From: Nymphaea colorata
Lineage: Eukaryota > Streptophyta > Magnoliopsida > Nymphaeales > Nymphaeaceae
Direction: 5' to 3'
NCBI RefSeq assembly: GCF_008831285.2
Contig: NC_045148.1
Location: forward strand, 23,789,878-23,853,877
DNA length: 64,000 bases
Positions 22,713 to 35,575 of the stretch are shown here, one piece after another (positions within the stretch are counted from its first letter, which is position 1; each line of letters opens with the position of its first letter). Made by a program: the position numbers and the translations under genes. The notes under the pieces were generated by a model. It did not search any database. It was not told where the DNA came from and saw nothing but the letters and a program-made list of their open reading frames with translations.

Positions 22713-23936
22713 ATGTGGTTCTCAGCTAAATTATCCATCATAAAACAAACCTTGTATTCCTTGAAAAAGCATTTGTCTCATAATCAAATTTTACAAATTC
22801 TTCAGCTCAACCACGATTGCCAAAATTCGTCTAAGTGTGAAGAATCCGTGGTTGATTATCTCGACCATTTGAAGTTCCTAACTGATTCACTTTGTTTAGT
22901 TGTTGAAGTTATAAAGGAGGAGGATTTAGTTATATATGCATGCACTTAGTGGCTTAGGGAATGAATATAAAGTTTTTGTCATAACTATGACAACTTCGAA
23001 ATCTCTTCCCTCATTCTGTGAAATGCATGATATTATAATAAATCAAGAGAAGTGATTAGAACTCTTCAATGGAAATCCACAATCAGCAGGTGGGTCATCA
23101 ATAGTTGCCTTCTTTGCTCAAAATAGGTGTGGCCTTGGCAAAAGTAGAGGCTGTAGTAGAGGTGATAAATGACTCTAGAGTGTAGGAAAATGTATATGTC
23201 CAAGTTCTGTATGGATAGAAAGGTCAAGTAATTGGTCAATTATGTGGTAGGAGGAATAAAATGGCCAAGATTGCTAGAAGTTACTAGAGGCATTCATGGC
23301 AAATATTCTGAAGTTAAAGCAAGGCAATCAATGGCATCCAAATTCAAGTACTCTGCATTATATTGTGACTTTAGGTCTTTGTTTGATGGCAAATGTGAGT
23401 GTGTTGGTTTAGTTGGTTGCCTTCTATCTATATCTAAGATATGCAAAGATAAGAAGTACAATATTTAGTTAACAAATCTATTTTTTTTAGGCTAAGGATG
23501 AGATGAAGAAGAAAATGCAGTTTGGTGAGGGGGAGGGGTAAAGACAATATCAAATGCATAAACAAAAATGTGGCTGGAATAAAGTTGTCCAATCTCATAA
23601 GTTTGATTCGTTATTTGCTAGTTCCTATCCTACTACAATTTCAAATTTTGTGTGGCATGCTAGATCAAGATAGGCTAGTAATTATGTGATGAGTGTGTTG
23701 AGAAATGATGAGGTTGTTTTGAAAGAAAAAAAACAAGATAAAGAAATATGTTTTAATGGTCTTCTTACAAAATTTGGTCATTTGCCATTTCAAATCTTTA
23801 GGCATATTCAGATTTTTTCCCCTTTTAAAGAATACATGTAGACTATCAGAACTTGTAACTGTTCGCATGGTCTGGCACAATGAGAAGTTACATAAATGTT
23901 TGTTCATCCACTAGAGTGTCTAGAGGCATTGGGTAG
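22713..23936 (+). pseudogene. Copia element D relic: gag to integrase start
   Basis: A gag (UBN2-type) fragment: VVDYLDHLKFLTDSL, then KEEDLVIYA, a break, and LGNEYKVFVITMTT. A degenerate zinc knuckle lies at about 23195-23255, where only some of the Cys remain. GAG-pre-integrase follows near 23650: VWHARSR, a stop, then SNYVMSVLRND, and the CQ-x-GK-like motif with GHLPF near 23775. Multiple stops and frame changes show great age. Similarity ends near 23930, where another element's LTR appears to begin, suggesting that element C inserted into D. Confidence 0.7.
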
Positions 23937-24230
23937 TGGCGAACTATTGTACAAAATATTTTTTATTAAGATAAGAATCATTGCCAGAAAATAAATTTAA
24001 TTGTAAAGAGCAAAAAATAGTTTTATTAATTGTTTATAAGGGAATTTATTGTAATTAGGACAGATATCATGTGATTCTTCTCAACAAATTTCTTGTACAC
24101 TATAAGAGTTTAGTAACCAAGGAAGTGCTATTTAGCCTCTTCAACGCATGTGTATGTGCTTTCTGTTTTGATCTACTACCCTTCACTTTGTTTTACTTGT
24201 GCTTTGTTTTCCATAGTTTTGATTTTACTA
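23937..24230 (+). mobile_element. Probable 5' LTR of copia element C
   Basis: Placed by its right edge: ...GATTTTACTA at 24230 precedes a near-consensus PBS. A CACTATAAGAG stretch near 24098 could serve as TATA region. The left edge at 23937 (TGGCGAAC) is a guess from where element D similarity stops. Confidence 0.45.
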
Positions 24231-24243
24231 TGGTAGGAGAGCT
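24231..24243 (+). promoter_or_regulatory. Degenerate PBS of element C
   Basis: TGGTAGGAGAGCT differs from the copia PBS TGGTATCAGAGCT at two positions and is followed by CTAAGC, a common continuation in copia leaders. Confidence 0.6.
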
Positions 24244-24350
24244 CTAAGCACTTTTTTTTAGCATGATATTGGTCTCTTATTGACCACTATGTGGTTATTT
24301 ACTAATCATCATCTTGTCATCACTGCTTGCTCTTATATCTTGGTCAATAT

Positions 24351-25340
24351 ATGGCAAAAACAAATGCAAATATCAATTCACTGACTAGAGGAAACTCAAA
24401 CACCTCTAGTTCAAATCATTTGCCTGACCTCTACATAGAATTTGACATCCCTTATTTTATGCATCATTCGGACAACCCTTGAGCTTTGTTGTGAATTAGC
24501 ATCTCGATGGTAATAGCTATGGCACTTGGACATGGTCAATGATAATGGCACTTGCCACTAAGAACAAAATATCGTTCATCAATGGTTCATTGCCATTGCT
24601 TGAGGTTTTTTGTCTAAAATGTTCATTGAGGTCTCATTCCAAGCATATGATCTTGTCCTAGATCAACTCATTTTCTCTTGAAATAGAAGATAGTGTTATA
24701 TATACTACCATAGAGAGAAAAGTACATTTAGATTTACAAGAATGTTTCTACCAAAGTACCTGCAAATTTCAAATTAAGATAGAGATTAGCAAGAATAATG
24801 AAGATGCATTTTCTACATTAGCATACTACATGAACTTCAAGGCCTACTAGGATAAGTTGGCCTCATGTGATCCTTTTCTATTTGCTCGTAGGGAGTGATG
24901 CAAAAAGTTTTGAAATTCAATAAAAAGAATGGTTCATGCAGTTTCTAAAGTGTGATTCCAAGAACCAAAGGGTGAGTTTGTTCTTACTATTGTGTCAAAT
25001 GCCATACTCATGACCATTGTTTCACGTTGCACAACCGTCCATCAAAAGTGAAGGTGTCTAAATCAAACCCTAACAAGGGATATGATAAAAATTCCACAAC
25101 TATTTCTAATGCCACAGCAAACTTTGTTGCAACTTTGTCAATGAATTCGTTTCATGGCAAGAAAAATGTTACACCCTCCTTCACTTTAGGCAGGTACAAT
25201 TGATTGTTACAGTTGATCAAAAAAGAATCTTCCATGTCTCTTGCAAGTTTTGCTAGTAATCAAATACCTAGAAACCCTTGGATAATCAACAATGGATTAA
25301 GTAATCACATGAATTGCTCCATTTCATGTCTCATTCATCT
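24351..25340 (+). pseudogene. Copia C gag and protease relic
   Basis: ATG 24351 starts a frame with the copia gag N-terminal motif (NHLPDLYIEF, then YFMHHSDNP) ended by a TGA at once; it resumes in another frame with GNSYGTWTWSMIMAL and KNKISFINGSL (near 24515-24590), the PF14244-type gag start. A zinc knuckle reads YYCVKCHTHDHCFTLH near 24985. The protease motif near 25280 is WIINNGLSNHMNCS: the catalytic Asp is now Asn and the Gly-Ala is lost. Several stops and frameshifts; a dead gene. Confidence 0.75.
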
Positions 25341-26769
25341 AGATAATGTCATCTATTAATGGAAAATTGATGCTCATTGTCAAGAAAATGTCATGATTAA
25401 TCCTTTTTTGAATCTTATTATATACATAATTCAAGTTTGATTTCATTTTTATCAAAAAACTGGTTGAAGCCTCAAAATGTTCTATTTCATTTGATGTGCT
25501 TGACGTGTTTTATATGACCTGGAGACCAAAATGATGATTATCTTGGGTGATGTGAGAAATAGGCTCTATTACATGAAAAAAGCATTAAAATACTTTTCAG
25601 TTTAGCCACTTTTTTTCATTTTGTTTTAGTTGTGAAGACTGGCCTAAGATATTAGAACACCTATTTGAATATAGACACAAAATATTCTATATTTATGATA
25701 AAAATATATGACTAAATCGAAACACTCACGATGTTTGCTCAATTGCTAAGAAACCAAATTACCTTTCACTTCTAGTTGCATATCAATGAAAAATGCATTT
25801 CAAATCTTACATATTTATCTATGGGGAGTTAACTCCTTGTCATCCATAACTAACTTACATTGTCTCATTAGTATTGTGGATGATCAGTTGTGCATTGTTG
25901 ATACTTTATATAAAGCATAAATGTGAAAACAAATTGACAGGTAAAAGTCAAGTATGGCAGTGGCACAAAATTCTTAAACCAAGAACTTAAGGATTTTTTT
26001 TTTGAAAAAAGGTGTAATCCATGAACTTAGTTGTCCCTATACACCCCAATAGAATAGTGTTGTGAAGAGGAAGCAACAATACATTTTAGATATAGCTCAT
26101 TCATTAAGATTTGAATTCAATTTATCTATGACATTTTGGGCAAAATGTATTCAAACAACAATTTGTCTTATACACCAACTCCACTATTGAAACAAAAAAT
26201 GCTATGTGAAATGCTATTTTTAAGAAAACATGTTTTTATATAATGTGACTTTTTGGTTTTCTCTACAATGCAACTATCATCAAACCTAAACAAAATTTGA
26301 TCAAAGACAAAGAAGATGTATTATTTTGGTGGTATGCTAAAACAAAAAATATAATGTATATGATTTTGATACTCATAGAAATTTTGTCGGCCAAGATTTT
26401 ACTTTTTTAGAAAATATTCTTTTTCAATCAACCTAAAATTCTTTTTCTTCTGCTGCCCATTATTGATCAAACTATAAAGAAAAATATGTGACAAAAATAA
26501 AGTGTTGATGACATTAGCAATAATAAGCAAAGTCATCCAACTACCTCTTCTAATTGCTCACAACAATGATCAAGCAAATAGTTACTGAGAAGAGGTTATT
26601 CATCTTGTTTTCCAATTCTATATACTTTCAAAGGCTTTCTCTTACTCGTGAATCATCTTGGCTTATTGTTTCACATTTGTCTTAACCTCTATCATATTAA
26701 GTAGTAAAGCACGAGTTCTAGCATTAATCTATAGGAGCTTAAGCTAAACCATTAGAAGACAAGAGAACA
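25341..26769. other. Very degraded middle of copia element C
   Basis: The position corresponds to integrase, but I could not follow a convincing integrase frame. Sequence is AT-rich with many stops. Weak matches to GAG-pre-integrase may exist near 25800 (ACTTACATTGTCTC). Confidence 0.4.
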
Positions 26770-27695
26770 TGAGCTCTTACTCATTGTCCACCTAGGGTTG
26801 GATCAATTGGTTGCAAGTGGGTATATAGGATGAAACATATATCAGATGGAACTATTGAAAGGCTCAAGGCATGCTTGGTACTAAAATGATATGGGCAAAT
26901 AGAGGGGCTGAACTATAATGAAACTTAGGTACTAGTTACCAAATTAGTGTCTGTGAGATGCTTACCATTGCCACAAAATTGAATTGGAGCCCATATCAGA
27001 AGAATGTCTACAATACATTTTTACATGGTGGCTTGCTTGAAGTTGTTCTACCTAATGGATATGGCTTACAGGGGAAAAATAGAATTTGTAAATCGAACAA
27101 ATCAACCTATAGACCCTAATAGGCTTCACAAAACTGGTTTATCAAGTTCTCTATTGTGCTTAGAAGCTATGTGTTTCTACAATCAAAGGTTAGTTACTTG
27201 CTATTCACACTCTGAAGGTGAGAGTTTTATTATTGTCTTGGTCTATGTAGATGAACTTGTCATTATAAGAAATAAGGATGAAGAGATCAACAAGTTCAAG
27301 AATTACTTAGATTTTGCATATGAAAGATTTCGAAAAACTGAAGTTTTTCTTAGGTCTTGAACTTGCAAGAAGCAAATCGGGAATTCATGTAGCACAAAGG
27401 AAGTATGTTGTCGATATTATTGAAAAACCTGGTCATATAGATGCAAAGTCTGTTGACAAACCAATGGAAGAATACATACATCTGCCTAAAAATGATTGAG
27501 AATGCATCATAGATGATACAAAGTATATGAGATTAGTAGAGAAACTAAACTACCTAACAATTACATGGTCAAACATGCTTATTTCAGTGAATGTATAAAA
27601 CAGTTATATGGAAAAACTTTGCAATAATAATTGGGAAGCTGCTTTAAAGGTGGTTATACATGTAAAAAATAGCGCCGGTTAAGGAGTTTTCACGC
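26770..27695 (+). pseudogene. Copia C reverse transcriptase and RNase H relic
   Basis: RVT_2 blocks in order: GCKWVYRMKHISDG-like start at about 26812, IERLKACLV with a stop in the next motif, ETXVLVTK near 26920, SLLCLEAMCFYNQ near 27145, and the catalytic box reading YVDELVIIRN at about 27244, where the second Asp of YVDD is Glu. A frameshift near 27320 leads to KFFLGLELARSKSGIHVAQRKYV and then KLNYLTITWSN near 27540 and EAALKVVIHVKN at 27680, the approach to RNase H. RNase H itself is not seen. Confidence 0.8.
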
Positions 27696-29990
27696 CAAGC
27701 ATAAATGAATTCAAGACAAGCATTGGAAAGGCATTATCAATCTACATTCATACATCCATCTGTTATCTCATAATCTCATAAATCTTTAGTTATCTCATAA
27801 ACAATTACTGTTATCTCATACATCCGTTTGTCTGTTTGTTATCTCATTATTTGATAAATATTTTATTGTCTCATAAACATTATATCATACTTCTTTGTTA
27901 TTTCGTACCTATTTGTTATCTCATGCACATGCTTATGTAATGTTTGGGCATGAACTCTCTCTCATCTTCATGAATGTTTTATTTGTCACTGTTAAATGTC
28001 TCTGTTTGCATATTTGTTCTTGAAACCAGATATTGAGTCTCTCAGTTTCGTGCATTAGTGAGACAAGTCTTTCAAATTACTTGACATAATTTGGAATAAG
28101 TCAATAGTATCCATTGTATGGAAAACTTTCCCAATTTCTCACCCCCATCTTCCCTTTTCAGGTGATTGCAAATAAAAGGGCTGGCGATGTGGCTAGAACA
28201 TTATTGAAATGGCCTTGTTATGCCAAAACCATTCCAAGATCTACCAGAATTTTTAGGACTAGAATAATGAGAACTTTTATGCTTTTTATTCTAAGATTTG
28301 ACTGGGTTGTTTGTTCAGTTTATCTTCTAAATAATAGTGGTTTGTTGTCAATATAGTTTGTAGTGATGCTTACTAGTATAAAAATTAGGATGTTTGAAAA
28401 ATTATTTCCTTGTGCTATGTCTTCAACAAAAAAAAATTGCCTTCAATAAAACAAATTGGTCACAAAAGTTTAGGTTCGCAACATCTTTAATTTTTTTTTT
28501 CTAACAATATTGTACATTCATTTATGCAGTAGTGTTTTTGAAATAAATATTACTCGAAACAGACCACTCGATAGATGGTTCTGCATGACTTTTCTTGCTT
28601 GATGTAAATTTTTTGTTTTTTCATGATTCCATGCTATCCTTCTTATTACGACTTTCAAGTTGTTTTGTGAAAAAAAAAACCATGTTCCAATAATAGCCTT
28701 TTAAAATATGAAACGATCTTTAAATGCAGCAATCAAATATAGACATAAATACGCCGTGCATTACTGCAATGAGAACATGGTGTTCATATAGAACATGTAT
28801 CCAGGAATGCAACGTTTTGCAATTAAATAACTTCAAAAAAATCAATAAAATTAAAGGATGAAATATGAGATGTTTCAAATGAGAACAGTGCATTAGAAAA
28901 CGATTGAGTTACCTGTAAAATGTGGATCTGAGTGGTTCAAATGATGAACCAGTACTAAAAGGTAATACTAATTGGGTAGGGATGGAGGCAATCAGTTAAG
29001 CTTATAAAGTGGGTCTCAAAATTTTGAACTCTCTATGTGTTGGTTACTTATTTTGTGGTTTATCATAGACATGTCATTTACTCAGACCATCTAATGTATG
29101 GAGTAGTTTGCGGTGCAATAATGCGTGAATTAATTTAAGTTCTTCTTCCTAGACATTATATTAAAATATATTAAAACAATGCATATATAACTAGTCCCAA
29201 TTAGTGCCTCCCTTTGGGATCTGGTTGCAGTAACAGCTTGCTTAGGTACGCCCCTACCTTTATCATTTCGGGAGCCTCCATTTGTTTCCCCATGTTTTAC
29301 AGTGGAAGAGAGTAACGCCCAAAGTGCCTCCATTTCCTGTGAATTTTATTCTTAACGCAGCACATAATTGCAAATATTGCTGTATTTATTTCTATTGAGA
29401 CAAACAGTTGTAAATTTTTTTGTTAATATTTTGCTATATATCCTATTTTTTATCCTTGTAAAAACCACATAATCTGTTATGTAAGAACCTGTAAATCACT
29501 TAGTTAGTTTTACTGTAATATGTTGCCATAATATTAACAGAGCAATATTTAAGTCTAGAACTCCCTGAAGATATATAATTAATTTGGTGCTTAAAGGAAC
29601 AATAAAAGCCATATACTAATTTCTAAATAAATATAGAAGCATCTCTTCCTTGTTGTCTGAACAAAACAATTTGGCATGTTTATCTTAGTTAATTGGTAGC
29701 AGGATCGGAAATTAACACGTAGGAGGATATTAAATTTCCACAGTAAATTATTCAAAATTAATTAATATTGAGGCTATTAAGTTTTTTATAAAAATATTTT
29801 GAAAAGTCATTAATAAAAGTGGTGCATGTTGGTTGCTAACAATACTGAACTAAATCCCCAAAATGGTGCCAATTAATCTGTTGATTCTAGCTCATTGTGC
29901 ACATCTTTGAGACAACAACAACATTTGCAGGGATGGTGGATCCTCATGTACAGTGGACGTCCCGAACGGTGCACCAATGAACGAACAGCC
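27696..29990. other. Intergenic stretch
   Basis: 27740-27920 repeats GTTATCTCATA-type units irregularly at least five times and may be part of a decayed LTR. The remainder shows no recognised gene; the short frames have no known motif. Confidence 0.45.
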
Positions 29991-30690
29991 AATAATAGAA
30001 TTTTATTTATTTATTTATTTATTTATTTTTTTTGGGGGGGGTGCGAGAGAGAGGGGGGAGATAGATATTGTTGATTTTGTTTAAAAAAACACAAATGAAA
30101 TATTAGTGAGTTAAAGGCTTAGAAATGTGGTTTCTCTTTTAATTACGAAAAACAGCAAAAACATTTTAGTTCTACTATTTGCTAAGTTATTTTTCTTAAT
30201 ATCTGTTATCATATTTTTTCAAAAAATTGGAGAAGATCAAACCATCCTGTTGAAATTTTTTGCTCGATCGACCATCATGCACGTTGAAACAAATATAGAC
30301 ATGAAGCACAACCGGTTTTCTGGGTTTTCAAACTTGGTATATATTTTTCAAAAGTGGTATATATTTTTCAAACATGGTATATATTTTTCTGTTTGGCTCA
30401 CAACCTGTCGTTAGGGATATTCTGATCTTGATTAATTTATATTTTCTATGTAACTTTTATCTACAAATAAAAAAAAGCAACAAAAAATTCACTTTCAAAT
30501 TAGTTGATATCAACCGACATATAATTAACGAGTTAGACGCCCTGTATTAGCCAACTATTTCCCAATTTCCAATGATTTTCCAGTTTTCTCCTTTTTGTTC
30601 GTTTATAGCTCGATTTGGCTTCGGCAGATCAGGGCTTGGTTTCATATCAAAACCTAAAAATAGGGTTTGATTCTTTGTAATATGTGGTGG
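29991..30690. other. Simple repeats and a 20 bp triplet
   Basis: A (TTTA)n tract followed by a poly-G and GA run at about 30000-30060. At 30335, 30355 and 30375 the unit TGGTATATATTTTTC recurs with an exact 20 bp period. No gene recognised. Confidence 0.7.
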
Positions 30691-30693
30691 ACC

Positions 30694-31128
30694 TAGGGCT
30701 TCTTGCATGAGTTAAGTCGAGCTCCAGTTGGGTCAGCTCGAGTCGACTTCACTCAGAAAAATCGAGGTCAAACTTTACTCAAGCTCCAGAACAAGCAACA
30801 AGCTCAGCTCGATGATACAACATTGGGCTCAAACTCGACTCACTGAACTCATTTATGTTAAACATGTCTTGTTTCATTTAACTTGTCTAACTGTATTAAC
30901 TCATTTAGTTTTTACTCGTTTAGATTTTTTCTCATTATAATTCAATATTCATTGTATAATCGAGTCGAGTTGAGTTCTTACAACTCAAGCTCAACTCGTT
31001 TAACATTTCAAGCATACATTTGAACTCGAGCTCAACTCGTTAATAAACAAGTCGGGTTTGAGTTGAGCTTCAACGAGTGAGTTTGATTGAGTCGAGCTCA
31101 AGCTGGCTCAACTTGTTGTGCAGCCCTA
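30694..31128. mobile_element. hAT-like MITE, GGGCTGCAC / CTCGAGCTC family (complete)
   Basis: Left end TAGGGCTTCTTGCATGAG at 30694 and right end CAACTTGTTGTGCAGCCCTA at 31128 form imperfect inverted repeats starting TAGGGCT. The interior consists of GAGCTCGAGTCGAC-like short palindromic units and has no coding capacity. Flanking octamers GGTGGACC and AGTGGTCT agree at 5 of 8, compatible with a worn hAT target-site duplication. The right half is almost identical to 56063-56275. Confidence 0.68.
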
Positions 31129-32160
31129 AGTGGTCTTCTCTTTCAGACATATATTAATCTACTTATTGATCGGGTATTTTGTGATGCACTGAGATTCTTT
31201 TGGAACTGATTTCATGGAAAACGAGCTATATCCGATCTTGGTTGGCCTTTCAACCCTAGCCACAAGTTGTTCCAATATTTTTGCCACATACGTGGGCTCG
31301 GTCCACGAAGGCCTTGTAGAGCTCGTTTCAACCAGGCTAGATCGATCAATTTAGGGTCAAATAGGAACAACTATCATCTGCAACCTCTAGAAATCACCTA
31401 CACTTAACGGCTTAAGCAGCTGTTCCCAAAAGGTATTATGTTAGAGTGAGTGTGCCCCGCCAGGTCTAAGCTCTGCTCCTTCAACTGATTGTTTGCATCG
31501 GATGTGAGGTTCTCTATTACACTAACCTCCCCACTCACCAAAGTGAGGCTGTGCAGTTGAGCTGACCCTTCAAGACTCACTGATCGGGCTGGCGAGTCCT
31601 TGAAAGTGTTCTTCAATCTGATTTCCATGAAAACTACTAAAGCTACAAAGGATTACACTGTAATAGACAAGGTCGAGCACTTAAGTGTTTGAGATAGTCC
31701 TAATTCCTAAAGGGGAAAAGGTAAAGCGTGGACTCCAAGGGTATTGTCTCCCAAGTATTGAATTTCTCGCGGCACTGAATGGACCTATGGAAAATCAGTG
31801 ACTTATGTATCAATGGGTTTAAGAAGCTGCTGCGACAGCAACCATTAAAATAAAGGGATCATTTAAAAAATTATTCATCTCAATCTAAATTATCTGCAAA
31901 GGAAGAGAAAAATAAAATGGATAATTTTCAATAAAGGGCAACTGTGTAAATTATTCCCTATAATTTTAGTGACTTCCATGCAGAAGCAACACATCGAGAT
32001 TTATCCCAAAAGTTGAGTGCATGTTTCTTGATCTTTAAGAGTCGACTAGTGATTTACTATTTTCCCAAGAATCAGGCCACTTTGTATAATTTTGTGAAAG
32101 ATTGTGGAAATATTTCAGTACATTCAGTCTAAGATGTGCTAGCGTTTTAACGGTCCACCA
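31129..32160. other. Intergenic stretch
   Basis: No gene recognised. A loose inverted pair AAAACGAGCT (31217) and AGCTCGTTT (31321) is present. The 74-codon minus frame at 31404-31628 has no known motif. Confidence 0.4.
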
Positions 32161-32169
32161 CAAAAAAAC

Positions 32170-32317
32170 GTTTTATGAAAAGTAGTTTCTTAAAAATTAT
32201 TTTTTAATTAGTTTTGCAAAAGAGATTTGTATGTTTGGATATAGAATCAAAACAGTTTTTTATTTTAAATTAATTTGGGTAAAATATTTTCTTACAAAAA
32301 TTAATTTTTCATAAAAC
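32170..32317. repeat. AT-rich foldback
   Basis: GTTTTATGAAAA at 32170-32181 is inverted at 32306-32317 (TTTTCATAAAAC), with further imperfect pairing inside (ATTATTTTTTAATT against AAAATTAATTTTT). TGTTTGGAT at 32232 is mirrored by ATCCAAAC at 32332. A small MITE is likely but superfamily is unclear. Confidence 0.5.
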
Positions 32318-33686
32318 TTGCACTTCTTATCATCCAAACTCTTACGAAACAGTGTCTTAGAAGGGAGAATCGTTTTTTACCTCAGAAAATGAGTTTTGCC
32401 ACCAAAACAATCTAAGAATGCATTCTTGTGAATATGAAATATTAATCCTCTGAGGGAGGAAATTAATAGGACACTCTTGGAAAACGATCCAAACACAAAA
32501 AAAATATATGTTAAAGTTTTTTGACTTGGCACGTGGGAGAAAAGTCGATTGATGGAGTATGCCATGGGACAAAAAAAAAGTTCAACCAATAGATATACAA
32601 AACCATCTGATCGAAACCAGTGTTTTGAGCAATTATTTCTAAAACCTGACTAATTAAATGCATGTTTGTTGCCGAGACAACTAAACAATGAAAATTAAAT
32701 TACAAACGTTTGATCACTTTCAGAACACATCATAAGTTAAGTCCTAACACAAGACACCATGCCAAGGGTTTGCAATAATCAAAGTACTCTTTTATTGAAA
32801 TAATCAGAGATAGTTTATACTATTGAATGGTTGACAGATGTCAAAAAAAAATATATAAAATGTTGGCAGATGTGATCAGTGAACAACCATTAAAAAATGC
32901 ATGAAGAACCACTGAAAAATTCAGGGTGGCTTCGATGTGAATGCAGGTATAATTATAGTCATACTTTCGGATATAGGTTTATTTTTCGAAAGACCTGACT
33001 CTCTCCCCCTCTCACCCTTCCAAGGTGGATTTATTTCATAGAGCATTTTTTTTCATGGGCACGAGATGGCGAAGGGTGTTTCTATGTACATCGTGCATAT
33101 AGCTTGCTTCAACCAACTGGTGTCAACTGGTTTCCTCATAACCTCCTTTGGGCTGGGGGTCCTACTCGACGATCCAAAATTCTTGCATGGTTTATTCTAT
33201 TGGACCACATTTAGACTCAAAATAACGTCACAAGATATGGTTTTCACCTTGCGAGCAAGTGTCCTTTATGTTATTGTGCCGAGGTCTACCACTGACCTGA
33301 TGTGGTTTTGTCAAGTGTCTCAAGATCTTTATGCACTTATCTATGCCTCATATTGAAGTCACAAACATATCTACAATTCGGAACCTGATCCATTGACCAG
33401 TTAGAGTGAGAAACAAAAAGAAATGGTGTACCATTTAGAGAATGACTGTTTACATATGGGGCATTTGGAACTCCAGAAACGATATTATTTATAGGAATGA
33501 GACTATCTTAGTTTAGCACATGACATCCTCTATTTTGTATGATGTATAGTTAATTTCCAGTAACCTATGGGGAATTGGTGGTACCTCCAACTTCTTACAA
33601 AAATTAAGAGCTAATCTTTAGATGTAATCACTTGTTCAGATTCAACTTTTTTTTGGACTTATGTTAATGTTATGTTCATTTTTATT

Positions 33687-33723
<37 letters not shown>

Positions 33724-33758
33724 CTCTCTCACACACACACACACTCTCTCTCTCTCCC
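33687..33758. repeat. Compound (CT)n(CA)n microsatellite
   Basis: Alternating blocks of CT and CA dinucleotides in two cycles. Confidence 0.95.
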
Positions 33759-35454
33759 TGAGAACGTTGGAATTTAAAAATGTTTTGGGGTAGTTTCGAT
33801 GTGAATGATTTGCTTATGCCAAAAGAAAGTCAATGTATATTGTAGAGTTTATTCCGCTATCAAACCTAAGGGCCGGCCTGGTAGAAAAAAAGAAAAAAAT
33901 GGGCAGGTCGATCAGGCCCAGGCTGGTATTGTGGTCCTACTTAATTCAATATATACATCATCAAACCTTATTTCTCTATCTACTCACATATAGGCAGTAT
34001 CGATTCATATATTTTCAATTACGATGAATTAGACGAACATAATTTTCTTATCAGTTGTCTTATTTAATAGATTAGAGTACTCTTCTAAACAAAGTAATTA
34101 CAAAACTAGAAAGAACGAACATTTTAGGACCAAAATACAACATGACATTAACAAACTTTAACAATTGAAAGACCATGATTCTGTGGCTGTTTGTACAACT
34201 GGACTGAAAGAAAGGAGATAATTAGCTAAAAGAAAATGGGAACAATGATAAAGTAAAGCATTAATTAGAAGGAAGCAATATACATTAATATTTCATTTGG
34301 GAGACTGTGACTGCGCTGGCTTAATTTTCTTTTGTGAATGACATAACCGTGCCCAATAGAATTATGCCCAATACAATTAATGGTTGTAAGAACTTTTTTT
34401 TTTTAATTTCCAAAGTTCCTTCGCTGAAGGGTAGTAATACTTTAAATTTTGAACCAAACAAAACACTATATAATTATTCCATAAATATAAATATGCACCA
34501 AACAGTCCTACACCTGCCTCTGCCCCTGCCTTCAGACCGTAAGATAGAGAAACAACTAAAAGAAGCTGGCCGCCTCAGTAACGAGGCCTTAGAGGTGCAG
34601 GCAGCCACGGCTTCTTCCCTCCTTTGCCTCCAAGTTCAGGACAAAGGGATTGACACATACTCATGACCGCCTACCTTTCACTTGGGCCATAATATATATA
34701 TAGGTAGAAACAGCATTGCGGACATATGAGGTAATTTGCATGAAGCATACCTTCAAAGATGTGAGCTATATCAAACTTGCCACCCCTGTTTCTTTCCTTC
34801 TGCGTATATGTCATCTAGAAGTTCATGCTTCAAAGTGTTCTTCATTGGCGGCAGGTCTAATAACGCTAATAGAAGCACCCCCCTCCCCCCAGCATGTTTA
34901 TTAATGCTGGGTACAGCAAACTATTTGGTATTAATATTCCAAACGTCAACGTTGGATAATACAAAATTCGCTGCATTGACCACTGAACAAAGGCTTTTGG
35001 AATACAGTGGAAGGGAATCTTTTTTCTACCTATTCCAATTTCATGTCGTGTTTGATGCAGGGTACACAAATAAAACACAACTACTACTTCCTTAGGTGTT
35101 TGATGGGACTGAAAACAAATCCTATACGACCATTTCCATAAACCTTCTGCCTCCTAGCCATTGATCATGACAAAAACAAGATAGTGTCCTTCACCTCTAA
35201 ATACAGATTGTGCATTCAGTTCTTTTGTTTCACAACCACTTTTTACTAAATGACTCATCTACTCAATGGCAAAAGGCAGCAAAAAGCTACTGATCGATCT
35301 AAATAGAGCATCGTTTTCATTGATAAACTGATTCACGATGGCAAAACATCATTTTCATTTGACAAGGAAAAGCACCCCTTTGCAAATCCCCTTTTTGTCT
35401 CTTAAATTTATCCGACTTATTTGCATAGGTTAGGCGCATGCTTGCAGCAACAGA

Positions 35455-35575
35455 CAGCGATAATCTGAATCTGAATCCGGATATATTCAAATCTGAATAT
35501 ATGAATCCGGATATATGAATCTCCAAAACAAAAAGTGTATGTTGGATTCAAATCCTATCGGATATATATATATAT
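35455..35575. repeat. GGATATCC family fragment (copy e)
   Basis: AATCTGAATCCGGATATATTC followed by a near repeat, then TTGGATTCAAATCC and a short TA tract. Same subrepeats as copies a-d; no terminal motif preserved. Confidence 0.5.

Noticed and set aside
27740-27920. GTTATCTCATA repeats as a CRISPR-like array
   Set aside because: Spacing and unit sequence are irregular, the context is a plant nuclear genome, and no cas-like gene exists.
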